From Desulfobacteraceae bacterium (GTDB lineage Bacteria > Desulfobacterota > Desulfobacteria > Desulfobacterales > Desulfococcaceae): a DNA stretch of 32,069 nucleotides. The translations under genes and the position numbers were made by a program. Location of the stretch: positions 1 through 32,069 of the forward strand of contig JAABRU010000070.1 of assembly GCA_011390755.1 (NCBI GenBank), written 5' to 3'. This document shows positions 17,483-25,840 of this stretch, one piece after another. A model generated the notes under the pieces. That model searched no databases. It was not told where the DNA came from and was given only the letters and a program-made list of their open reading frames with translations. How positions within the stretch are numbered: the stretch's first letter is position 1; each line of letters begins with the position of its first letter.

Positions 17483-17773
17483 TTATGCCCCTTCAAAAAA
17501 TTCGATTCTTTCATTGGGCATCAGTGTTACCATTGCTTTTTTCCAGTCCCTGCGTTTTCCGGTAATTCTTCCGCGGCGTTTGACTTTGCCTTTTACCTGT
17601 ATGGTTCGGACTTTTTGGACGCGCACGCTGAAGATTTTTTCTATGGCCTTGGCGATTTCTATGCGGTTGGCCCGGCGGTCCACTTCAAATGACAGCTGGT
17701 TGTTTTCTTCTTTCTGAATTGTGGTTTTTTCTGTGATCAGGGGCCGCCGGATGATATCATACAAATGATTCAT
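17483..17773 (-). CDS. rplW: Large ribosomal subunit protein L23
   Basis: A 96-residue L23 at the tunnel exit, the main docking site for trigger factor and SRP. Motifs are [36 protein letters not shown] and [17 protein letters not shown]. The start overlaps the rplD stop (ATGA). Confidence 0.98.
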   Translation of the reverse strand: MNHLYDIIRRPLITEKTTIQKEENNQLSFEVDRRANRIEIAKAIEKIFSVRVQKVRTIQVKGKVKRRGRITGKRRDWKKAMVTLMPNERIEFFEGA

Positions 17774-18390
17774 GTGTTGAATCTCCCTTCTATCATTTTC
17801 AGACTGGACTCCAGCAGTATGAGGTCTTTGTATTTAAGTATGTCATAGACGTTGAGTCCCTCTGCCCGCAGTACTTTAATGCCGGGCAGATTTCTGGAGG
17901 AGAGTTCCAGCTTTTCGTTTTTTCCGTCTGTTACCAGCAGGGCGTTTTCCTTTCCGAGTGTGCGGATGACGGAAAGGAACGCTTTGGTTTTGATTTCTTC
18001 CATGTCAAAGCGGTCGAGCACTGTCAGTTCGTTGTCTTTGAGTTTGCTGCTCAGTGCCATTCTGAGGGCCAGTTTTCTGACTTTTTTGGGTACGGTGTAG
18101 GCATAGGACCGCGGATTGGGGCCAAAGACCGAGCCGCCGCCTCTGAGGAGGGGGGATTTGATGTTTCCCCGGCGGGCACGGCCGGTGCCTTTTTGGCGAA
18201 AGAGTTTCCGGGTGCTGCCTTTTACGTCGCTGCGGTGCTTTACGCAGGCGGTTCCGGAACGTTTTTTTGCCAGCTGCATTTTTACCACTTCATGGAGTAC
18301 GGCCGGTTTGACCTCTGCATTGAATATGGTTTCGGGCAAATCGGTTTTTGAAACTTTTTCGCCTTTGCTGTTTATTATATCTACGAGCAT
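17770..18390 (-). CDS. rplD: Large ribosomal subunit protein L4
   Basis: A 206-residue L4. It has the loop that reaches the exit tunnel ([29 protein letters not shown]) and [26 protein letters not shown]. In E. coli L4 represses the S10 operon through an mRNA leader; here the operon leader is replaced by tuf, so that control may not apply. It follows rplC by 64 bp. Confidence 0.98.
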   Translation of the reverse strand: MLVDIINSKGEKVSKTDLPETIFNAEVKPAVLHEVVKMQLAKKRSGTACVKHRSDVKGSTRKLFRQKGTGRARRGNIKSPLLRGGGSVFGPNPRSYAYTVPKKVRKLALRMALSSKLKDNELTVLDRFDMEEIKTKAFLSVIRTLGKENALLVTDGKNEKLELSSRNLPGIKVLRAEGLNVYDILKYKDLILLESSLKMIEGRFNT

Positions 18391-18454
18391 AGTTTACTCC
18401 GCATGAACCGGCTGCGGTGCTGCAACCGGTATTTTTTTCCTTTTGTGGGCAATT

Positions 18455-19087
18455 TTATTTGTGTCTGCCGCTTTTTTCGATTTTGAGCAGGGCGGATCTG
18501 TGTCCGGGCACGGCCCCTTTGAGCAGAATGATGTTTTCTTCGGGCCGGATGTCCACGATTTCCAGGTTGGTGACGGTTTTTTTCTCGTTTCCGTAATGTC
18601 CGGGCATTTTTTTCCCTTTCATTACTTTGGAGGGCCATGCACTGCAGCCGATGGAGCCGGGTATGCGGTAGCATTTGCCGCCGTGGGTTTTGCGTCCGCC
18701 CCCGAATCCGTGTCTTTTGACCACTCCGGAAAATCCCCGGCCTTTGGTTTTGCCGGTGACTCTGATTTTTTCTCCGACGGCAAAGAGTTCGGTTCCAATG
18801 ATTTGTCCGAGTGAGTAGGCCCGGGGTTCGCTGACGGCAAACTCCCTGAGTGCGGCGCAGGTTTTGGTGCCGCTTTTTTTCAGGTGGTTTTTCAGGGGTT
18901 TGCTGATGCGTTTTTCTTTTCTTGTGCCAAAACCCAGCTGCAGGGCATTGTATCCGTCTGTGGCCTGTGTTTTGATTTGTGTCACCACGCAGGGGCCGAC
19001 CTGCAGCGCCGTTACGGGTATGCGTTTTCTGTCACTGGAAAACACGGCGGTCATTCCTATTTTTTTTCCGATTAGTCCTTTACACAT
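18455..19087 (-). CDS. rplC: Large ribosomal subunit protein L3
   Basis: A 210-residue L3 with MCKGLIGKKIGMTAVFSSDRKRIPVT at the start, TGKTKGRGFSGVVKRHGFGGGRKTHGG in the long loop and PGSIGCSAWPSKVMKGKKMPGHYGN. The loop glutamine that is methylated in some bacteria is not obvious. It follows rpsJ by 124 bp. Confidence 0.98.
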   Translation of the reverse strand: MCKGLIGKKIGMTAVFSSDRKRIPVTALQVGPCVVTQIKTQATDGYNALQLGFGTRKEKRISKPLKNHLKKSGTKTCAALREFAVSEPRAYSLGQIIGTELFAVGEKIRVTGKTKGRGFSGVVKRHGFGGGRKTHGGKCYRIPGSIGCSAWPSKVMKGKKMPGHYGNEKKTVTNLEIVDIRPEENIILLKGAVPGHRSALLKIEKSGRHK

Positions 19088-19211
19088 AACACCCTTGCCT
19101 TTTGTGCAACGATTTTGCCCCGTGGCGGGCCTGTCCGGGGGCGGTTTTTTCTGGGGCGGTTAGTGGTTTTGTGTTTTTCGCCCGCCCGCCCGCGGATAAG
19201 TGCCGGTGAGG

Positions 19212-19523
19212 CTATAGTTTGATTTCCACATCCACGCCCGGGGACAGGTCCAGTTTCATGAGGGCATCCACGGTCTGCTGGGTGGGGTCGAGTATGTCCA
19301 GCAGGCGTTTGTGGGTGCGCATTTCAAACTGCTCCCGGGATTTTTTGTCTACATGGGGGGACCGAAGCACACAGTATTTGTTGATATTTGTGGGTAAGGG
19401 AATTGGTCCGACAACTCTTGCCCCGGTTTTATTCGCTGTATCTACAATATCCGCTGCGGACTGATCCAGCAGTTTGTGGTCATATGCCCTGAGGCGGATT
19501 CTGATTTTACTGTTCATTATCAT
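19212..19523 (-). CDS. rpsJ: Small ribosomal subunit protein S10 (NusE)
   Basis: A 103-residue S10, also a partner of NusB in antitermination. It contains [30 protein letters not shown] and [29 protein letters not shown]. The ATG at 19523 has GGGGA 10 bases upstream; the ATG at 19517 is two codons further and also plausible. It starts 16 bp after the tuf stop. Confidence 0.96.
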   Translation of the reverse strand: MIMNSKIRIRLRAYDHKLLDQSAADIVDTANKTGARVVGPIPLPTNINKYCVLRSPHVDKKSREQFEMRTHKRLLDILDPTQQTVDALMKLDLSPGVDVEIKL

Positions 19524-19539
19524 TGGTTTTATGTCCCCG

Positions 19540-20733
19540 TTACTGGATGATGTCACTGACCACACCGGCCCCGACCGTGCGCCCGCCCTCCCGCACTGCG
19601 AAACGGAGTTCCTTTTCCATGGCTATGGGGGTGATGAGTTCGGCGGAGATTTTTACGTTGTCGCCGGGCATGACCATTTCCACACCTTCGGGCAGATTGA
19701 GGATGCCGGTCACATCTGTGGTGCGGAAATAAAACTGGGGACGGTATCCGGTGAAAAAGGGGGTGTGGCGGCCCCCCTCCTCCTTGCTGAGGATGTAGAC
19801 CTCGGCCTCAAACTTTGTATGGGGGGTAATGCTGCCCGGATAAGCCACCACCTGCCCCCGCTCCACCTCGTCCCGCTTGGTGCCCCGGAGCAGCAGACCG
19901 ACATTGTCGCCCGCACGCCCCTCGTCGAGCAGCTTGCGGAACATTTCCACTCCCGTGCAGACGGTTTTGGCTGTGGGGCGGATGCCAACGATTTCCACCT
20001 CACTGCCCACTTTCACAATCCCTCTTTCCACACGTCCGGTCACAACCGTGCCGCGGCCGGAGATGCTGAAAACATCCTCCACCGGCATGAGGAAGGGTTT
20101 GTCTATCTCCCTTTCGGGCTCGGGAATATAGGCGTCCACAGCATCCAGCAGGGCAAAGATGCACTTCGCCTCCTCGCTGTCGGCATCCTCGCTTTCCAGT
20201 GCACGGAGCGCACTGCCGCGGATGATGGGGGTGTCGTCGCCCGGAAATTCGTATTTGTCCAGCAGCTCCCGCAGCTCCAGCTCCACCAGCTCGATGAGCT
20301 CCTCGTCATCCACCATGTCGCATTTGTTGAGAAACACCACTATACGGGGAACTCCCACCTGGCGGGCAAGGAGGATATGCTCACGGGTCTGCGGCATGGG
20401 CCCGTCATCGGCCCCCACCACAAGGATGGCACCGTCCATCTGGGCCGCTCCGGTTATCATGTTTTTGATATAGTCGGCATGACCCGGGCAGTCCACATGG
20501 GCATAGTGGCGGACGGCCGTTTCATATTCCACATGGGCCGTGGCTATGGTGATTCCCCTCTCCTTCTCTTCCGGGGCCTTGTCTATCTGGTCGAAGGGTA
20601 CAAACAGGGCCGATCCTTTCAGACCGCACATCTTGGTGATGGCAGCCGTCAGGGTGGTTTTGCCGTGGTCAATGTGCCCGATGGTTCCCACATTCACATG
20701 CGGTTTTGTCCTGTCAAATTTTTCCTTTGCCAT
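19540..20733 (-). CDS. tuf: Elongation factor Tu
   Basis: A 397-residue GTPase that brings aminoacyl-tRNA to the ribosome. The G1 motif GHIDHGKT is at residues 19-26, followed by the switch region [20 protein letters not shown] (G3), NKCD (G4) and the SAL motif (RGSALRALE), then domains 2 and 3. The ribosome binding site GCGGAGG is clear upstream of 20733. It is preceded by four tRNA genes and followed directly by rpsJ. Codons are GC-richer than in the accessory genes, as expected for high expression. Confidence 0.99.
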   Translation of the reverse strand: MAKEKFDRTKPHVNVGTIGHIDHGKTTLTAAITKMCGLKGSALFVPFDQIDKAPEEKERGITIATAHVEYETAVRHYAHVDCPGHADYIKNMITGAAQMDGAILVVGADDGPMPQTREHILLARQVGVPRIVVFLNKCDMVDDEELIELVELELRELLDKYEFPGDDTPIIRGSALRALESEDADSEEAKCIFALLDAVDAYIPEPEREIDKPFLMPVEDVFSISGRGTVVTGRVERGIVKVGSEVEIVGIRPTAKTVCTGVEMFRKLLDEGRAGDNVGLLLRGTKRDEVERGQVVAYPGSITPHTKFEAEVYILSKEEGGRHTPFFTGYRPQFYFRTTDVTGILNLPEGVEMVMPGDNVKISAELITPIAMEKELRFAVREGGRTVGAGVVSDIIQ

Positions 20734-20752
20734 TTTTTCCTCCGCTTACTGT

Positions 20753-20855
20753 TGATGAATATGTAAAAAGTCCGAAATCCGGGTATTTCAGCAGCTTAAC
20801 ATGCTGATTTTACTAAATCTGAATTCTGGAAAAATGACTTTTTACCGGTTCATCA
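20753..20855. mobile_element. MITE-like element, TGATGAA family, copy 1 (upstream of tuf)
   Basis: The ends TGATGAATATGTAAAAAGTC and GACTTTTTACCGGTTCATCA are inverted repeats of about 20 bp. The centre carries TTAACATGCTGATTTTA, shared with other copies. CTGT flanks both sides (20749-20752 and 20856-20859), consistent with a 4-bp target duplication. It ends about 20 bp before the tuf start, immediately upstream of the ribosome binding site. Confidence 0.85.
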
Positions 20856-21073
20856 CTGTTTATTTTTTTGAAATCGGGCAGTTCCTTCACTCTTCGCCCA
20901 ATATGCCTTGCCACCTGCTGAAAACCGGTTGCCGACGAACCGTTTCCACAAAAAAAGGCAGTGCTATAAGACTAATGATGAATCCTGTTCAGCAAAACAC
21001 CACCTGCTGTCTTCCGAAATCCCGGATACCACTGAATGCCGCTCATCATTACTCGTATACCGCTACCAAAAAA
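20856..21073. other. Untranslated spacer between tRNA-Thr(GGU) and tuf
   Basis: About 218 bp with no gene and no clear promoter or terminator on either strand. Together with the inserted element it puts about 340 bp between the last tRNA and tuf. RNase processing must separate the tRNA from the tuf message if they are co-transcribed. Confidence 0.5.
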
Positions 21074-21150
21074 TGGAGCCCATGACCGGAATCGAACCGG
21101 TGAACCTCTTCCTTACCAAGGAAGCGCTCTACCGACTGAGCTACATGGGC
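21074..21150 (-). tRNA. tRNA-Thr(GGU)
   Basis: A full cloverleaf can be read on the minus strand: GCCCATG acceptor, D-arm GCTC, anticodon loop TTGGTAA with GGT, T-loop GTTCGAT and an encoded CCA end. It is fourth in the tRNA block, directly before tuf. Confidence 0.97.
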
Positions 21151-21188
21151 CTTAATATGCTAATTTATAATTGCAAAACATAAAAAAA

Positions 21189-21264
21189 TGGAGCGGGAGA
21201 CGAGGCTCGAACTCGCGACATTCAGCTTGGAAGGCTGAAGCTCTACCAACTGAGCTACTCCCGC
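21189..21264 (-). tRNA. tRNA-Gly(UCC)
   Basis: The cloverleaf has a GCGGGAG acceptor, anticodon loop CTTCCAA with TCC, T-arm GCGAG TTCGAGC CTCGT, and an encoded CCA. It is third in the tRNA block. Confidence 0.97.
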
Positions 21265-21400
21265 TTTTTAACAACCGTATGCAGGGCAGTACCTGCACAG
21301 AGCGAATGCTGCGCTGTACGCAGTTTTATTTTGCAGGAAGCTGTGCAGTTCCAATGATTCCTGTCAATGAGAAATCTCCTGCATTCAACCCGCATTCGGA

Positions 21401-21485
21401 TGGTGGTGGGGGGAGGATTCGAACCTCCGAAGGCTTTGCCGACAGATTTACAGTCTGTTCCCTTTGGCCGCTCGGGAACCCCACC
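21401..21485 (-). tRNA. tRNA-Tyr(GUA)
   Basis: An 85-nt class II tRNA with a long variable arm (CGGCAAAGCCTTCG region), acceptor GGTGGGG, anticodon loop CTGTAAA with GTA, and an encoded CCA. It is second in the tRNA block. Confidence 0.97.
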
Positions 21486-21496
21486 ATTTTTTGATT

Positions 21497-21572
21497 TGGA
21501 GCCAACGGAGGGATTCGAACCCCCGACCCACTGATTACAAATCAGTAGCTCTGCCAGCTGAGCTACGTTGGC
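21497..21572 (-). tRNA. tRNA-Thr(UGU)
   Basis: The cloverleaf has a GCCAACG acceptor, anticodon loop TTTGTAA with TGT, T-loop GTTCGAA and an encoded CCA. It is the first gene of the tRNA-tuf-ribosomal cluster and lies about 25 nt after the predicted transcription start. Confidence 0.97.
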
Positions 21573-21603
21573 CAAATCTTTTCCGCTTTCAAAAGAACAA
21601 GGA

Positions 21604-21632
21604 CTTTTACACGTTAATTCGGAAAATATCAA
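21604..21632 (-). promoter_or_regulatory. Predicted sigma-70 promoter of the tRNA-tuf-ribosomal cluster
   Basis: On the minus strand TTGATA (21632-21627) and TAAAAG (21609-21604) are spaced by 17 bp. A very AT-rich tract (AAAAAATATATTATTTTTTA) lies upstream like an UP element. The start would fall near 21597, 25 nt before tRNA-Thr(UGU). The -35 box matches 5 of 6 and the -10 box 4 of 6. Confidence 0.5.
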
Positions 21633-21994
21633 GTAAAAAATAATATATTTTTTAAGTCCGGATACTGTTTAATGGAAAATATTAGGAAATATGCATATAT
21701 TTTCTCCGTTTTTTTCTGTTTTTCGCTATTTTTCAGCTATTTCTTTATATCATACTGAATAAACTGTATATAAATCCGGAAATCTTTTTTTCAAAATATG
21801 CCGATCCATCCTCAAATATCATAAAATATTAATATCTTTAAAAAATACATCAGAAACCTTCCTGCCGAATTTTTTCTTTCTCAGCATCGCAGCAAAGCAG
21901 TACCGCAGATCAGAACAATATCCGGGGATAAATCTTTCATATGCAAAAAATATATGTTATCAAACCTGTGCGATAAACTTCAAAAAACAAATGA
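21633..21994. other. AT-rich divergent intergenic region
   Basis: This stretch between the tRNA block (minus) and tatD (plus) is very AT-rich and has no convincing gene. Apart from the predicted tRNA promoter at its left side, I see no defined site. Confidence 0.5.
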
Positions 21995-22128
21995 GATGAA
22001 TATGTAAAAAAAATCTGATTTCCGGTTTCTCTGTCATTCCGGTCAAGGCAGGGAACCATTATTTTCAGCAGGTTCCGCATCCCGGTTTTTGGCAAAGTAA
22101 TGATTTTCTGATTTTTTACCGGTTCATC
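21995..22128. mobile_element. MITE-like element, TGATGAA family, copy 2 (upstream of tatD)
   Basis: It begins GATGAATATGTAAAAA and ends TTTTTTACCGGTTCATC, matching the ends of the other copies. It is longer (134 bp) and its interior differs, with CTGATT and GATTTTCTGATT words near the ends. It ends about 30 bp before the tatD start, as copy 1 does before tuf. Confidence 0.65.
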
Positions 22129-22158
22129 AATAAATGAGAGAGGAAAGAAACAGGTATA

Positions 22159-22950
22159 ATGAAACTTTTTGACAGTCACTGTCACCTTAACGACCGTTCT
22201 TATGAAAAAGATTTTCCTGAAGTTCTCCGGCGGATGGAAACAGCCGATGTTAAAAAAGCAATGATTGTGGGAATCAACCGGCAGAATTCAGCCGGAGCCC
22301 TGCAACTGGCAGAAACCCGGGAGAATTTTTACGCATCCGTGGGGATTCATCCCCATGATGCCAAAAACTGCAGCAAAGAGGATCTGCTTTTCCTGCGAAA
22401 TCTGGCCCGTCATCCCAAAGTGCTGGCCTGGGGGGAAACCGGTCTTGATTTCAACAGAATGTATTCCCCCAAAGAAGCGCAGGAAAACTGCCTGATTTCC
22501 CAACTTGCCATGGCAGAAGCGCTGCATCTGCCTCTGATTTTCCATGAACGCGACAGCAAAGGGAGATTTAAACAGATTCTGCAGACGCATTATAATAAGG
22601 ATTGCGGCGGAGTGGTTCACTGTTTCAGCGGAAACCGGCCGGAAATGGAAACTTATCTGGAAATGGGGCTGTATATCGGAATTACCGGCATTGCCACCAT
22701 GAAAAGCCGGGGGGCCGATCTGCGGGAACTGCTGACTTCCATTCCCGAAGACCGCATTCTGATTGAAACCGATGCCCCCTACCTGACACCGGCTCCGGAA
22801 CGGAATAAATACAGGCGCAATGAACCGGCTTTTGTCAAAAGCGTATTGAAAAAAATTGCACAGGTACGGGGAAGTGACCCGGAAAGTCTGGCCGGGACAA
22901 TATGGCAGAATACCTGCCGTCTGTTCCGGATTCCGGAAAATGCCGGATAA
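22159..22950 (+). CDS. tatD: TatD family metal-dependent hydrolase
   Basis: A 263-residue TIM-barrel hydrolase of the TatD family, mostly 3'-5' DNases acting with divalent metals. Likely ligands are H7 and H9 (DSHCHLND), E93 (GETGLDF), H129 (IFHERDS), H154 (VVHCFSGN) and D205 (IETDAPYLTP). Length is typical. GAGAGGAAAG lies upstream of the ATG. It is the only plus-strand protein gene in the window, and it converges on hyuB with a 20-bp gap. It could equally be called ycfH-like; its substrate is not determined. Confidence 0.93.
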   Translation: MKLFDSHCHLNDRSYEKDFPEVLRRMETADVKKAMIVGINRQNSAGALQLAETRENFYASVGIHPHDAKNCSKEDLLFLRNLARHPKVLAWGETGLDFNRMYSPKEAQENCLISQLAMAEALHLPLIFHERDSKGRFKQILQTHYNKDCGGVVHCFSGNRPEMETYLEMGLYIGITGIATMKSRGADLRELLTSIPEDRILIETDAPYLTPAPERNKYRRNEPAFVKSVLKKIAQVRGSDPESLAGTIWQNTCRLFRIPENAG

Positions 22951-22970
22951 TCAGGGAGCGGATAAAGACA

Positions 22971-24530
22971 TCAACTATCCCCGTATCCGCCGCCGCCGGG
23001 GGTTTCCATGCGGATTATATCTCCTTTTGCCAGAGATCGGGAAAATTTCCCCGGCATTTCTTCAAACCTTCCGTCCCGGATCAGGATATTCCGGCCAGGC
23101 CGGCCCTTTTCACCACCTGCAATACCGTAAGGGGCATGTCTTCTCCGTTCGGAAAGCACTGTCACTTCCGCATCGGCCAGAAGACGGATCTCCCGCACCA
23201 CTCCGTCCCCGCCCCGGAATCTTCCTTTTCCCCCGGAATTTCTGCGCACGGAATATTCTGTCACCTGAAAGGGATAACTGAATTCCAGTGCCTCAACAGG
23301 TGTATTGAGGGTGTTGGTCATATGGGAATGCACAGCGGATTCCCCCGGTCCCATCGCCGAAGCCCCCATGCCCCCGGCTATGGTTTCATAATAGGCAAAG
23401 GGACGCGTTCCGTCCATACCGCCGATGGTGATATTGTTCATGGTTCCCTGGCTCCCGGCCGGAATCCGGTCCGGCATGGCCATGTGCAGGGCCCCCAGCA
23501 CCGCATCCGTAATCCGCTGGGAAGTTTCCACATTTCCCCCGGCCACAGCTGCGGGAAATGCGGCATCCGTTATGGTTCCTTTTTTTGTAATCACTTCCAG
23601 CGGTTTTGCTGCCCCGGCATTGGTGGGAATATCTTCCCGCACCAGGGTTCGGAAAACATAAAGAACCGCGGACAGGGTAATGGCCCGCACCGCGTTGACA
23701 CTGCCGCGCACCTGGGGATCGGATTGGGAAAAATCTATCACCGCACTGTCGCCCCGGATGTCAATACGCACCCGGATGGCGATATCCTCCCTTCCCATGC
23801 CGTCATCATCCAGCAGATCTTCAAAGTAATACGTTCCGTCCGGTATTTCCCCAATGCTCTTCCGGATAATCCGCTCGGAATAGTCCATGAGTTCCCGTGC
23901 ATAAAATTTCACGGTTTCCGCGTCATATTTTTCCACCAGTTCCCGGACGCGCCGCACACCGGTAATATTGGCCATGATCTGGGCTGCAAAATCCCCTTCT
24001 CTTTCCACCGGGGTGCGCACGTTGTTCAGAAAAAAAGCCATGAGTTTTTGGTCTATTTCCCCGTTTTCCACAATCTTTACGGGAGGAATAATAATACCTT
24101 CCTGGTAGAGGGAAGACGACAGGGGCATGGACCCGGAACTCATGCCGCCCACATCCGCATGGTGCGCCCGGTTGGCCACATAAAAAGCAGGAGAATCTTC
24201 TTCCCCGATAAAAACCGGGGCCACGATGGTAATATCCGGCAGATGTGTTCCCCCTTTAAAAGGATCATTGAGCATAACCATATCCCCATCGGAAAAAGTA
24301 TGCGCCCGGATAGCCGAATGCACGGACAGGGGCATGGACCCCAGATGAACCGGAATATGCGCTGCCTGGGCAATCATATCGCCCCGACTGTCAAACACCG
24401 CACAGGAAAAATCCCGCCGTTCTTTAATATTGGGGGAAAAAGCCGTCCGGTTCAGGGTAACACCCATTTCCTCGGAAACCGAGGCAAAACGGTTTTTAAA
24501 GACTTCCAGTAAAATGGGATTTATTTTCAT
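22971..24530 (-). CDS. hyuB: Hydantoinase B/oxoprolinase family protein (N-methylhydantoinase B-like)
   Basis: A 519-residue member of the hydantoinase B family. Signatures include RTAFSPNIKERRDFSCAVFD, GDMIAQAAHIPVHLGSMPLSV, MLNDPFKGGTHLPDITIVAPVF, NRAHHADVGGMSSGSMP, and near the end RNSGGKGRFRGGDGVVREI and the glycine-rich TPGGGGYGDS. These proteins usually work with a hydantoinase A subunit in ATP-dependent ring opening of hydantoins or 5-oxoproline. No hyuA lies next to it here; upstream is a repeat-rich intergenic region, so the partner may be elsewhere. Confidence 0.9.
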   Translation of the reverse strand: MKINPILLEVFKNRFASVSEEMGVTLNRTAFSPNIKERRDFSCAVFDSRGDMIAQAAHIPVHLGSMPLSVHSAIRAHTFSDGDMVMLNDPFKGGTHLPDITIVAPVFIGEEDSPAFYVANRAHHADVGGMSSGSMPLSSSLYQEGIIIPPVKIVENGEIDQKLMAFFLNNVRTPVEREGDFAAQIMANITGVRRVRELVEKYDAETVKFYARELMDYSERIIRKSIGEIPDGTYYFEDLLDDDGMGREDIAIRVRIDIRGDSAVIDFSQSDPQVRGSVNAVRAITLSAVLYVFRTLVREDIPTNAGAAKPLEVITKKGTITDAAFPAAVAGGNVETSQRITDAVLGALHMAMPDRIPAGSQGTMNNITIGGMDGTRPFAYYETIAGGMGASAMGPGESAVHSHMTNTLNTPVEALEFSYPFQVTEYSVRRNSGGKGRFRGGDGVVREIRLLADAEVTVLSERRRHAPYGIAGGEKGRPGRNILIRDGRFEEMPGKFSRSLAKGDIIRMETPGGGGYGDS

Positions 24531-24565
24531 AGAAATTCCTATCCATTATATAATCAGGCCGGCAG

Positions 24566-24637
24566 GGTGCGTTAGACCCTGGCCGTAACGCACCATGCCG
24601 CGGTGTGCTGCGGTGCGATAGGCTTCGTCAACGCACC
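24566..24637. repeat. Two hairpins of the GGTGCGTTA family
   Basis: The first (24566-24594) has perfect 9-bp arms but the loop is GACCCTGGCCG instead of CGCTTCGC. The second (24612-24637) keeps GGTGCG and CGCACC ends around GGCTTCG with mismatches, so it is degenerate. Confidence 0.75.
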
Positions 24638-24717
24638 TTAGGGGTATGCTGTGTACGGGGCGGAGCCCCGTAACGAGTGAAAGCTGTACGGAGTGCGAAA
24701 AATAAGGTGATTTATTA

Positions 24718-24891
24718 ACTCAAAAACGACACCCTGATGTCATTTTGGAAACTTGGCATCTGTAATTTCAATAAGTTGAAGCTGATAAAATATAAAGCCG
24801 CCATTTTTTACTGGACAAAAGTATTAGCCTTAACCATTTAAATTTATTTGATTTTACCTGAATCAATGTCAGACAGGTGTCATTTTTGAGT
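24718..24891. mobile_element. 174-bp MITE-like element
   Basis: The ends ACTCAAAAACGACACC and GGTGTCATTTTTGAGT are inverted repeats with one mismatch, and similarity continues inward to TGTCATT and AATGTCA. The interior is AT-rich and non-coding. No clear target duplication is seen. It belongs to a family different from its neighbours. Confidence 0.7.
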
Positions 24892-24914
24892 ATTCAAATG
24901 AATATACCCAATAA

Positions 24915-25015
24915 GATGAATCGGTAAAAAGTCCAAATTTCAAAAATCGCTGTTAATAAAATCAGCAGATTAATATGTATCAAAACCTGATTTTCCGACT
25001 TTCTACGAGACCATC
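24915..25015. mobile_element. MITE-like element, TGATGAA family, copy 3
   Basis: It begins GATGAATCGGTAAAAAGTCC, carries TTAATAAAATCAGCAGATTA in the centre and ends with a degenerate inverted end. Its reverse complement matches copy 5 (25841-25943) at most positions, so copies 3 and 5 flank the RNA ligase gene in inverted orientation. Confidence 0.8.
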
Positions 25016-25020
25016 AAAAT

Positions 25021-25123
25021 TGATGAACCGGTAAAAAGTCATTTTCCCGGAATTCAGTCTTAATAAAATCAGCATGTTAAATTGCCGAAAAACCCGGATT
25101 TCGGACTTTTTACAGATTCATCA
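25021..25123. mobile_element. MITE-like element, TGATGAA family, copy 4
   Basis: The ends TGATGAACCGGTAAAAAGTC and GACTTTTTACAGATTCATCA are inverted repeats. AAAT flanks both sides (25017-25020 and 25124-25127), a likely 4-bp target duplication. The centre TTAATAAAATCAGCATGTTAA is shared with copy 1. It lies 12 bp from the stop of the RNA ligase gene. Confidence 0.85.
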
Positions 25124-25135
25124 AAATTAAATCGC

Positions 25136-25765
25136 TCAATTTGGGTTAAAGTCCTTCAGTTTGATTTTTGTGATCACTCGTTCACCGCGCCGATTTAAGA
25201 GCTCAATTTCCGGACGCATGACAAGACCTTCAGGCGGTGTTTTTCTGAGTCTGGATTTATAGCCGCTTCTGACCATTTCAATTCCATCAGAAAGCGTTCC
25301 TTTTCCGACAACCGGCACAATATCAACGCCTAATTTACCGGCAATATCTTCGACATTATGACGTTCGAGCCAAATGCCGTCAACTTGAACATCAAACAGA
25401 ATAAAACTCACACCGTCAGGGATATAATTCCCGCCGCCTTTTTGAATTTTTGCGCCATAACCTTCACCATAAAGGCATAATGGGGGGAGCTTATACAGGG
25501 CAAATGTATCAGACTGAAATATACCTTCCAGTGTTTCAAGCAGGAATTTCGGTGTATCCGCGCGGTCTGTCTTTCCGGCAAATGTCACGGTGTCACCATT
25601 CCACTGTACACGGATATTTGTGCCATCTACTTTTTCGGTGAAAACCCATGTGTTTTTTTTCAGAAATTCAAATTCAGCTTTTGAGTACCGGCCTTCAAGT
25701 AATTTTTGATATTTCGTGTCCGGGTCGCGCAGGAAAACAGTTTGAATTTTATGATATTTTTTCAT
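25136..25765 (-). CDS. RNA ligase family protein (Rnl2-like nucleotidyltransferase domain)
   Basis: A 209-residue protein with the motifs of covalent nucleotidyltransferases. Motif I is EKVDGTNI with probable adenylated lysine K45. Further motifs are FAGKTDRAD (62-70), LYGEGYGAKI (98-107), FILFDV (121-126), EGLVMRP (179-185) and ITKIKLKDF (198-206). It would join RNA (or nicked duplex) ends through an enzyme-AMP intermediate. It is about the size of the catalytic domain alone, without the C-terminal domain of T4 Rnl2. GGAGG stands 11 bases before the ATG. It stands alone, flanked by inverted mobile-element copies, and base composition is a little AT-richer than its neighbours, which suggests acquisition. 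The substrate is unknown. Confidence 0.85.
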   Translation of the reverse strand: MKKYHKIQTVFLRDPDTKYQKLLEGRYSKAEFEFLKKNTWVFTEKVDGTNIRVQWNGDTVTFAGKTDRADTPKFLLETLEGIFQSDTFALYKLPPLCLYGEGYGAKIQKGGGNYIPDGVSFILFDVQVDGIWLERHNVEDIAGKLGVDIVPVVGKGTLSDGIEMVRSGYKSRLRKTPPEGLVMRPEIELLNRRGERVITKIKLKDFNPN

Positions 25766-25840
25766 TGTTTACATTTCCTCCATCCCTTGACAGGTGTGTT
25801 ATAACATTGAGGTATTTTTATGAATATACGGTTCCAATTT

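Larger units (their letters stand above)
24531..25135. other. 605-bp repeat-rich intergenic region upstream of hyuB
   Basis: No gene is seen. From left to right it holds a GGTGCGTTA..TAACGCACC hairpin with an atypical 11-nt loop (24566-24594), a decayed copy (24612-24637), a GGGGC-GGAG-CCCC hairpin (about 24657-24670), the word CTGTACGGAGTGCGAAAA (24694-24711), a 174-bp inverted-repeat element and two TGATGAA-family elements. Confidence 0.8.

Noticed and set aside
20856..21073. Small protein gene or promoter between tRNA-Thr and tuf
   Set aside because: No frame with a ribosome binding site, and candidate -35/-10 pairs had unsuitable spacing.
22902..24512. 536-codon plus-strand open frame opposite hyuB
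   Set aside because: Antisense frame of a well-supported hydantoinase B gene; His/Gly-rich composition mirrors the GC-rich codons of hyuB.
25136..25765. RNA ligase gene as part of an RNA-repair or defence operon
   Set aside because: No polynucleotide kinase, phosphatase, reverse transcriptase, nuclease or toxin gene lies beside it in the window; it is a single gene among repeats.
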